A stretch of 36,388 nt of DNA from JAVBNC01 sp031551765 (GTDB taxonomy: Bacteria; Desulfobacterota; Desulfovibrionia; Desulfovibrionales; Desulfovibrionaceae). The stretch lies in the NCBI GenBank assembly GCA_031551765.1, contig JAVBNC010000163.1:1-36388 (forward strand), written 5' to 3'. The notes beneath the pieces are model-generated. The model was given only the letters and a program-made list of their open reading frames with translations, was not told the DNA's origin and ran no database searches. Below are positions 10,681-16,531 of this stretch, piece by piece (within the stretch, counting starts at the first letter, position 1; the number at the start of each line of letters is the position of its first letter). The translations under genes were made by a program, and so were the position numbers.

Positions 10681-10862
10681 TAGTCCGCTGGCATCTCATT
10701 ATTTTATTATCGATATGCTGTTTCTAGTATAACTTTTCTTTGCACGACAAGGAGGATCCATTCACGACCTCCGGCGATCGCCGGCAATTGGCAAAGGCGG
10801 CGGCCGCATGGCGCCACTTTATGCATCCCGCCTGATGACATGATTATTCAGTGAGGACGCCT

Positions 10863-12338
10863 ATGAGCACATCTCCAAAAGGTCTTACCGAAGACAAGAC
10901 CGCCCTGCTGATCGGGAGCTTCATCTTTGTTGTCGCCATGCTTCAGTTCGGCGGCATGAACCTGCTTGGCTGGATCGTGAAAGCCGGTACCTGGCTTGAT
11001 CCCGTCAAAATGTTTGGCGCCACCAACTCCGCCACCGGCAAAGCCATTGCCGGCTGGATTTCCCCGGCGGCCACGGGCTGGCTGTGCCTGATTTTCACCT
11101 ACGTGGCCATTACCGCCATTTTGGCGGTGGGCGTCAAGCTGATGGAAGCGGACGTCGCCAAGTTCGTCAAAGCCTTTACCCTGGTCTTTTTTGTCGCCTA
11201 CATCTGCTACGGCCTTGGCAACTACGCCTATGTGGCCGTCACCCCCACAGCGGCCAACCTGAAAAAGGCCGGCATCACCTGGTCCATGGGCCTTTCCGGT
11301 GAAGCGGGCTACATTGTGGCCCTGGTCATGGGCATTATCATCGGGAACTTCATGCCCGGCGTCGCGGAAGCGATGCGCCCCGCCTGCCGGCCTGAAATGT
11401 TCGTGAAAATCGCCATCATCATCATGGGTTCCGAACTGGGCGTCAAAGCGGCGGAAGCCGTGGGCCTGGCAGGCCACGTCGTGTTCCGGGGCCTGTGCGC
11501 CATTGTGGAAGCCTACCTTATCTACTGGGCTTTGGTGTATTACATCTCGCGGAAATACTTCAAATTCAGCCGGGAATGGGCCGCGCCGCTCGCTTCCGGC
11601 ATTTCCATCTGCGGCGTTTCCGCCGCCATCGCCACGGGCGGCGCCATCCGCGCCAGGCCCATCGTGCCGATCATGGTTTCCTCGCTGGTGGTGGTGTTCA
11701 CGTGTATCGAAATGCTGATCCTGCCCTTTATCGCCGCCTGGGGCCTGCACAACGAACCCCTGGTGGCCGGCGGCTGGATGGGCCTGGCGGTGAAATCCGA
11801 CGGCGGGGCCATCGCCAGCGGCGCCATTGCCGAGTCCCTTATCCTGGCCAAGGCCCAGGCCGTGGACGGCATCAAGTACCAGACCGGCTGGGTGGTCATG
11901 GTCACCACCACCGTCAAAATCTTCATTGACGTGTTCATCGGCATCTGGTCGCTGCTGCTGGCCTATATCTGGTGCTCCAAGCTCGACAAGTCGAGCAACA
12001 ACACCATGTCCTGGGGCGACGTGCTGGACCGCTTCCCCCGCTTCGTGTTCGGCTATATTCTGACCTTCCTGATCCTGCTCTTCCTCAGCCTGAACTCCGC
12101 GGAGCTGTTCAAGGCCGGCAAGGCCATGACTTCCAACATCAACTCGCTCCGCACGCTCTTCTTCTTGATGACCTTCTTCACCATCGGGGTCATCTCCAAC
12201 TTCCGGCGTCTTTGGGCGGAAGGCATCGGCAGGCTGGCGGCCGTGTACTGCGTCTGCCTCTTCGGCTTTATTATCTGGATCGGCCTGTTCATTTCCTGGC
12301 TGTTCTTCCACGGCATAAAGCCCCCCATTATTCCGTAA
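10863..12338 (+). CDS. YeiH-family permease 1 (putative sulfate/sulfite exporter, PF03601)
   Basis: A 491-residue integral membrane protein with about eleven to twelve helices. The family signature is seen as ICGVSAAIATG (about 257-267), the YeiH/UPF0324 glycine-cysteine motif. Proteins of this family are annotated as sulfate or sulfite exporters, mostly by genetic context. It is larger than the usual ~340 residues because of an extra first helix (15-35) followed by a loop carrying GKAIAGWI (59-66), a motif found twice in the second permease. The start ATG at 10863 has GAGG upstream; a GTG 12 bases earlier overlaps that site and is rejected. It is followed at short spacing by two small genes. 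Substrate unknown. Confidence 0.82.
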   Translation: MSTSPKGLTEDKTALLIGSFIFVVAMLQFGGMNLLGWIVKAGTWLDPVKMFGATNSATGKAIAGWISPAATGWLCLIFTYVAITAILAVGVKLMEADVAKFVKAFTLVFFVAYICYGLGNYAYVAVTPTAANLKKAGITWSMGLSGEAGYIVALVMGIIIGNFMPGVAEAMRPACRPEMFVKIAIIIMGSELGVKAAEAVGLAGHVVFRGLCAIVEAYLIYWALVYYISRKYFKFSREWAAPLASGISICGVSAAIATGGAIRARPIVPIMVSSLVVVFTCIEMLILPFIAAWGLHNEPLVAGGWMGLAVKSDGGAIASGAIAESLILAKAQAVDGIKYQTGWVVMVTTTVKIFIDVFIGIWSLLLAYIWCSKLDKSSNNTMSWGDVLDRFPRFVFGYILTFLILLFLSLNSAELFKAGKAMTSNINSLRTLFFLMTFFTIGVISNFRRLWAEGIGRLAAVYCVCLFGFIIWIGLFISWLFFHGIKPPIIP

Positions 12339-12353
12339 CCCGGGAGTATAGCC

Positions 12354-12515
12354 ATGCAAGAAAAAGAAGTGACCATGCGGGACGAAATGGAGGCCATGAA
12401 ATACGAGCCTCTGAACGATGTGGAAATGAGCCTTATCAAGTGGAGCCTCGCTCTCGGGGTGGGGCTGCTGGTGGTCTTTTACCTTATCGCGCTCATGGTT
12501 CCTGGCGCGCACTAG
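12354..12515 (+). CDS. Small one-helix membrane protein (53 aa) coupled to permease 1
   Basis: An ORF of 53 codons starting 15 bases after the permease stop, with GGGAG at good spacing. The N-terminal 28 residues are charged (MQEKEVTMRDEMEAMKYEPL at the start). Residues about 28-50 form one hydrophobic helix (WSLALGVGLLVVFYLIALMV). It resembles in architecture the small accessory subunits of multi-helix transporters. No family is recognised. Its position between the permease and the 74-aa gene on the same strand, with tight spacing, supports an operon partner of the permease. Confidence 0.75.
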   Translation: MQEKEVTMRDEMEAMKYEPLNDVEMSLIKWSLALGVGLLVVFYLIALMVPGAH

Positions 12516-12530
12516 AACGGAAAAGACGCC

Positions 12531-12755
12531 ATGAACACGTACCGCTTGCGCTATATCGCCGGCCCGCAGGAAGCCATGCGAGCTTCGCGGCACCATGAGG
12601 TTCTGGCGGAGAGTTTCGCCCAGGCCTTGGCCACTCGCAGCCACTGGCCCGTGGAATACGACACAGCCGGGGTTTGCGCCTGGGCCAAGCATCCCGGCAC
12701 CAGCCTGTACGATGTGGAGGCTTGGGAAGCGGTGCTGCTGACGGATAAAGCGTAA
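12531..12755 (+). CDS. Hypothetical 74-aa soluble protein
   Basis: A small soluble ORF 15 bases after the 53-aa gene, with a GGAAAAG ribosome site. It has several aromatic and histidine residues (RASRHHEVLAES, RSHWPVEYD, AWAKHPG) and a single cysteine (VCAWAK). No known family is recognised. It ends before a strong terminator, which closes the three-gene operon and supports the ORF being real. A cytoplasmic partner or regulator of the permease is possible but unsupported. Confidence 0.6.
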   Translation: MNTYRLRYIAGPQEAMRASRHHEVLAESFAQALATRSHWPVEYDTAGVCAWAKHPGTSLYDVEAWEAVLLTDKA

Positions 12756-12776
12756 GCGGAACAAACCGCCTTGCAC

Positions 12777-12813
12777 AAGCCCCTGCCCGGAAAACCGGGC
12801 AGGGGCTTTTTTT
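12777..12813 (+). terminator. Rho-independent terminator of the permease 1 operon
   Basis: AAGCCCCTGCCCGG, loop AAAA, CCGGGCAGGGGCTT, then a T-run. The stem is perfect. Confidence 0.95.
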
Positions 12814-12880
12814 ACGCCGAAACGCAACATTCCCGCGTGCGCTAGCTAGCGAGCAAAAAAATATTTTCTCTCCCTTCCGC

Positions 12881-12908
12881 TTGATAAAATTATCACATTT
12901 ATTATAAG
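12881..12908 (+). promoter_or_regulatory. Candidate promoter of the second YeiH permease
   Basis: TTGATA (5 of 6), 16-base spacer, TATAAG (5 of 6). The palindrome TGATAA-AA-TTATCA overlaps the -35 and spacer. The AAAACGTTTT palindrome at 12928-12937 lies about 20 bases after the -10, a position expected for a repressor site. Confidence 0.55.
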
Positions 12909-12926
12909 CCTAAGAAAAGGTTTTCT

Positions 12927-12939
12927 AAAAACGTTTTCC
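12927..12939. promoter_or_regulatory. AAAACGTTTT candidate operator
   Basis: A perfect 10-base palindrome AAAACGTTTT, extended on the right by CC, matching the core of the two sites upstream of permease 1 (AACGTTTTC). Occurrence near both permease starts is what raises it above chance. Confidence 0.45.
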
Positions 12940-13020
12940 GTTCTGCTCTCAGAGTTCATTTCACATTTGAAATTTTATACCGCGCAGACGAAACGCGGAA
13001 GCACCAACCCGGAGGAAACC

Positions 13021-14760
13021 ATGGCCGCTCAAACCCCAACACCGGAATTTGTCCAGGACAAAGCGCAAAGCCGCCTGTCCGACCTGTGGACCAAGGAAGA
13101 CTACTGGGCCATTTGGCTGGGTCTTGCCCTGGTCATTATCTCCCTTGTTCTTTTTGTCGGCTCCAAGGGGGAATACGCGGCCAAGCTCGACAAGGCCAAC
13201 GCGGTCATCAAGGCGGAAGCCGCGCGCGCCCCCTTCAAAACCATAGCCTACTATGACGCGGTCAATTCCAAGGGCAAGCTGCGTGCCATTGACAGCCCTG
13301 CGGGCAAGGCCATCAGCGCCTTTATCAAGAGCCCCAACCGCTGGAGCGGCAGCCCCATGGCGGCCTTCTACATGTCCAAGGAACAGGCCGACGCCAAAAA
13401 CGCCGCAGGCAAAGCCAAGGCGGAAAGCACGGCCAAGGCCGCCAAGGCCGCCCTGGCCGCCGCGCAGGCGGCGGAAAAGGCCGCCGAAGCCGCCAATTTC
13501 AAGGACGATACGCTCAACAAGGCGGCCGGCAAGGCCATAGAAGGCTGGCTCGCCGCTTCCAAGTCCGCTTCCAGCGCCGCCGCGGCCGCCAGCGCCAAGC
13601 CATACAACCTGCTCCCCAACCTGCTGCTGTTCATGCTGGTCACGGGCGTATTTTTTGGCATTGGCGCCGTGTTCATGGGCATTCCGCTGCCCAAGTTCTT
13701 TGTCGGCTTTATCGGGCTGTTCGTGGTCATGCTCATCGCCTTCACCTTGGGCAATGAGACCACCATGCGCAAGTGGGGCGTGGGTTCCGAAGCCTGGGCC
13801 ATCATTCTGGGCATGCTCATCGCCAACACCGTGGGCACGCCGGAATTCATCAAAAAAGCCCTGCAGACGGAATACTTCATCAAGACCGGCCTGGTGCTGC
13901 TGGGCGCCTCCATCCTCATCGACAAGATTCTGGCCATCGGCACGCCCGGCATTTTCGTGGCCTGGGTTGTGACGCCCATCGTGCTTGTCTGCACCTTCAT
14001 TTTCGGCCAGAAAGTGCTGAAAATCGAGTCCAAAACCCTGAACATCGTCATTTCCGCGGACATGTCCGTGTGCGGCACCTCGGCGGCCATTGCCACGGCG
14101 GCCGCCAGCCGGGCCAAGAAAGAGGAGCTCACCCTGGCCATCGGCATTTCCCTGGCCTTTACCGCCATCATGATGATCGTCATGCCCGCCTTTATCAAGG
14201 CTGTGGGTATGGATCCCATTCTGGGCGGCGCCTGGATGGGCGGCACCATTGACGCCACCGGCGCCGTGGCCGCGGCGGGCGCCATGCTGGGCCCCAAGGC
14301 CCTGTATGTGGCCGCCACCATCAAGATGATCCAGAACGTGCTGATCGGCGTCACCGCCTTCTGCGTGGCCGTTTACTGGTGCGCCAAGGTGGATTGCGTG
14401 GAAGGCCAGAAGGTTTCCGCCATGGAAATCTGGCACCGTTTCCCCAAGTTCGTCATCGGCTTTCTGGCCATGTCCGTCCTGTTCTCGGTGATCAGCGGCT
14501 CTTTCGGCAACGACCTGGCCAAGATCACCATTGACAACGGCGCGCTGCGCATGCTGGACCCGCTGCGCTCCTGGTTCTTCGCCCTGGCCTTCACCTCCAT
14601 CGGCCTGGCCACCAACTTCCGCGAGCTGGCGCCGTATCTTAAGGGCGGCAAGCCGCTCATCCTTTACGTCTGCGGCCAGAGCTTTAACCTGATCCTGACC
14701 CTGGCCATGGCCTACCTGATGTTCTTCGTGGTCTTCCCCGACATCACCAAGACCATCTAA
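13021..14760 (+). CDS. YeiH-family permease 2 with large Ala/Lys-rich loop domain
   Basis: A 579-residue membrane protein. One helix at 29-46 is followed by a hydrophilic domain of about 148 residues (48-195), rich in Ala and Lys with heptad-like spacing, probably helical or coiled coil. Then comes a YeiH-type permease body with about ten helices and the motif VCGTSAAIATAAASR (about 355-369). The loop carries GKAISAFI (95-102) and GKAIEGWL (170-177), echoing GKAIAGWI of permease 1. GGAGG lies before the ATG at 13021; an upstream in-frame extension to 12967 has no ribosome site. It is related to but clearly diverged from permease 1, so an old duplication is likely. Substrate unknown; sulfite, sulfate or sulfonate export is inference from family annotation. 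Confidence 0.8.
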   Translation: MAAQTPTPEFVQDKAQSRLSDLWTKEDYWAIWLGLALVIISLVLFVGSKGEYAAKLDKANAVIKAEAARAPFKTIAYYDAVNSKGKLRAIDSPAGKAISAFIKSPNRWSGSPMAAFYMSKEQADAKNAAGKAKAESTAKAAKAALAAAQAAEKAAEAANFKDDTLNKAAGKAIEGWLAASKSASSAAAAASAKPYNLLPNLLLFMLVTGVFFGIGAVFMGIPLPKFFVGFIGLFVVMLIAFTLGNETTMRKWGVGSEAWAIILGMLIANTVGTPEFIKKALQTEYFIKTGLVLLGASILIDKILAIGTPGIFVAWVVTPIVLVCTFIFGQKVLKIESKTLNIVISADMSVCGTSAAIATAAASRAKKEELTLAIGISLAFTAIMMIVMPAFIKAVGMDPILGGAWMGGTIDATGAVAAAGAMLGPKALYVAATIKMIQNVLIGVTAFCVAVYWCAKVDCVEGQKVSAMEIWHRFPKFVIGFLAMSVLFSVISGSFGNDLAKITIDNGALRMLDPLRSWFFALAFTSIGLATNFRELAPYLKGGKPLILYVCGQSFNLILTLAMAYLMFFVVFPDITKTI

Positions 14761-14767
14761 TTAAGTA

Positions 14768-14896
14768 TTTTCAATGAGGATTTTTGTTCTCTGCCAAGGA
14801 AGACGAGCTCCGTGCGGAGCGAAGTGTATCAAAACATACATGAGCTTCGCACGGGGCGAGCCTGACGCTGGCAGAGGGCAAAAAGACCATTGAAAA
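14768..14896. repeat. 129-bp long imperfect palindrome downstream of permease 2
   Basis: TTTTCAATG at the left end and CATTGAAAA at the right end are exact inverted repeats. Pairing continues inward through TTTTTG..CTCTGCCA/TGGCAGAG..CAAAAA and a central block GCTCCGTGCGGAGCGAAGTG against CATGAGCTTCGCACGGGGC around a CAAAAC loop. The whole segment could fold into a single long hairpin or cruciform. It has no coding potential. Confidence 0.7.
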
Positions 14897-14910
14897 CCCG
14901 CCACTATACA

Positions 14911-14952
14911 AGGAAGACCGCCCCGGCTATAATAGGGCAGTCTTCTTTTTTA
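14911..14952 (+). terminator. Rho-independent terminator after permease 2
   Basis: GGAAGACCGCCC pairs with GGGCAGTCTTC (one G-T/C-A imperfection) followed by six or more T residues. It separates permease 2 from the 92-aa gene, which therefore may have its own promoter or depend on read-through. Confidence 0.8.
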
Positions 14953-14984
14953 CTCGCATTCCGTTTGCAGGAGAGAGCCGAATC

Positions 14985-15263
14985 ATGCCCGAAACCCGCC
15001 CCCCGTCTTACGCGCGCAAGCTGGCGCAACTGGCGCTGGCCCTCGCGTGTATCTGGGTCATGGTCTGGCATGTCTGCCCGGCAATTATCGAAGCCATCCC
15101 CTCCTGGAAAAAACAGGCCGCTCTGCAGGACGAGCTGAACATCATGACCAGCGCTCTGTTCTACAACGACCTGGAAATCACCACGGACGCGGAACTGCAC
15201 ACCCGCCACACCATCATGTACCCGCCGAACCTGAAGAAAGGCCCCGCCGAAACCCGGCGCTGA
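14985..15263 (+). CDS. Small one-helix membrane protein (92 aa)
   Basis: A 92-residue protein with a basic N-terminus, one hydrophobic helix (about 13-37, LAQLALALACIWVMVWHVCPAI spread across it) and a C-terminal soluble tail of about 50 residues with an acidic stretch (NDLEITTDAELHT). AGGAGAG precedes the ATG. No known family is recognised. By position it could be an accessory to permease 2, as the 53-aa protein is to permease 1, or to the DMT permease 44 bases downstream. The terminator upstream argues for some independence. Confidence 0.65.
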   Translation: MPETRPPSYARKLAQLALALACIWVMVWHVCPAIIEAIPSWKKQAALQDELNIMTSALFYNDLEITTDAELHTRHTIMYPPNLKKGPAETRR

Positions 15264-15307
15264 TCTCCTTCCGGCCCCGTCCCCCACTTTTTCTCCGAGA
15301 CCGCGCC

Positions 15308-16186
15308 ATGGGCACTGCCTTTATCAAGCTGCACATCTCCATTCTGATCGCGGGATTCACCGGCATTCTGGGCAAGCTCATCGAACTGCCGGAAGGCCCC
15401 CTGGTCTGGTACCGCATGCTCATCACCTCCGTGCTGTTCGCCGGGTACTTGCTGTACAGCGGGCAACTGCCGCGCGTCCCGACGCGGGAATCCCTGAAGC
15501 TCTGCGGCGTGGGCGCGCTTACCGCCATCCACTGGATTTTCTTTTACGGCAGCATCAAGTACGCCAACGTGTCCATAGCCGTCGTCTGTTTCGCGTTGAC
15601 CGGCTTTTTCACGGCCGTGCTCGAACCGCTTCTCAGCCGGAAAAAACTCTCGTTGCTGGAACTGTTCTTCAGCCTGCTCACGGTGGCCGGCATCGCGCTC
15701 ATTTTCCACTTCGACACCCGGTACAGGACCGGCATTATCCTGGGCATTCTCTCCGCGCTGTTCGCCGCCTTCTTCACCATGGCCATCAGGAGGCAGGGCG
15801 CGCGCCACGGCTCTTCCACCATTCTGCTCCACCAGATGATCGGGGGCTTCGCCTTTCTGACCCTGGCCGCGCCCGCCTATCTCGCGCTGTTCCCCGGCAT
15901 TCCCCTGAAACCCAGCCTGTGGGACGTGGCATACCTGTTTCTGCTGGCCTCCGTGTGCACCATCGGCCTGTTTCTCTTGCAAATCCAGGCACTGCAGAGC
16001 ATATCCACCTTCACCGTCAACCTGAGCTACAACCTGGAACCCATCTACAGCATCGTCCTGGCCATGATCCTGTTCAACGAAGCCGCCGAGCTGAACGCCT
16101 CGTTTTTCATCGGCCTGGGCCTGATCTGCGCCTCCGTCCTGCTGCAGAGCCTGCACGCCATGCGCCAGCGGGGCGGCCTGAGTTAG
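15308..16186 (+). CDS. EamA/DMT-family permease
   Basis: A 292-residue protein with ten predicted helices in two EamA-like halves (about 1-135 and 145-285), the layout of drug/metabolite exporters that move small organic molecules across the inner membrane. The ATG at 15308 is chosen because upstream in-frame sequence overlaps the 92-aa gene in another frame; the ribosome site is weak (CGAGA). Its TAG stop is formed at the edge of element E2 (TA plus first element base). The C-terminus ends shortly after the last helix, as usual. Substrate not predictable. Confidence 0.85.
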   Translation: MGTAFIKLHISILIAGFTGILGKLIELPEGPLVWYRMLITSVLFAGYLLYSGQLPRVPTRESLKLCGVGALTAIHWIFFYGSIKYANVSIAVVCFALTGFFTAVLEPLLSRKKLSLLELFFSLLTVAGIALIFHFDTRYRTGIILGILSALFAAFFTMAIRRQGARHGSSTILLHQMIGGFAFLTLAAPAYLALFPGIPLKPSLWDVAYLFLLASVCTIGLFLLQIQALQSISTFTVNLSYNLEPIYSIVLAMILFNEAAELNASFFIGLGLICASVLLQSLHAMRQRGGLS

Positions 16187-16531
16187 CTGTCGAAGCCGTC
16201 TTACTTCCGGACGCGTGACCGGCAAAGCCGGATCACGCCCGGCCCCTACGCTCCATAGGCCCTGGCGGGCCTGGCCTGCGCTACGCTCCGGCCCCCTCCG
16301 GGGGTATAAGGAATGGGGCACAGCGCGGCACGTCCTGTGCGCCCCCTGGCCCCCGCGACAGGGTGGGTATGGGAACGCCGTTTTTTGCCGCACGTCATCC
16401 TGGCCAGAGGAAGGATGGCCTGTCGTAAAAGGCGACACTCCCGTCACCCAACCTGAATGGGTTCCAAGGGGCGTGCCCCTTGGCGGGTGCAGGGCAGCGC
16501 CCTGCTCTCACTCTTAAATGGCTTCGACAAC
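16186..16531. mobile_element. MITE-like inverted-repeat element E2 flanked by TA
   Basis: A 346-bp segment between two convergent genes, ending GCTGTCGAAGCC on the left and GGCTTCGACAAC on the right, with TA outside both ends. The right 80 bases (CCTGAATGGG..GGGCAGCGCCCTGC..ATGGCTTCGACAAC) match element E3 at 33008-33089 closely, and a CCCGCGACAGGG block (about 16352) also matches E3. The left half differs. Internal hairpins include AAGGGGCGTGCCCCTT and GCAGGGCAGCGCCCTGC. It has no transposase or convincing ORF. Both flanking genes' TAG stops use the boundary TA plus G. Confidence 0.65.

Larger units (their letters stand above)
10385..10862. other. AT-rich divergent control region between ftsH and the first YeiH permease
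   Basis: This 478-base gap has no gene. It holds a candidate ftsH promoter (10451-10479, minus), an inverted repeat GCGCTCG-5-CGAGCGC (10520-10538), two copies of ATAACGTTTTC (10567-10577, 10600-10610) and a candidate plus-strand promoter (10652-10680). About 10560-10740 is markedly more AT-rich than the surrounding genes. A GGAGGATCC-like stretch near 10751 is not followed by a start codon at useful spacing. Confidence 0.7.

Noticed and set aside
10751..10850. A small gene beginning after the GGAGGATCC stretch
   Set aside because: No start codon at usable spacing leads to an open frame of meaningful length before the permease.
10848..12830. A 660-codon open frame on the minus strand across permease 1
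   Set aside because: It is the antisense shadow of a clear YeiH permease, has His/Gly/Asp-rich composition typical of reversed GC-rich genes and has no ribosome site.
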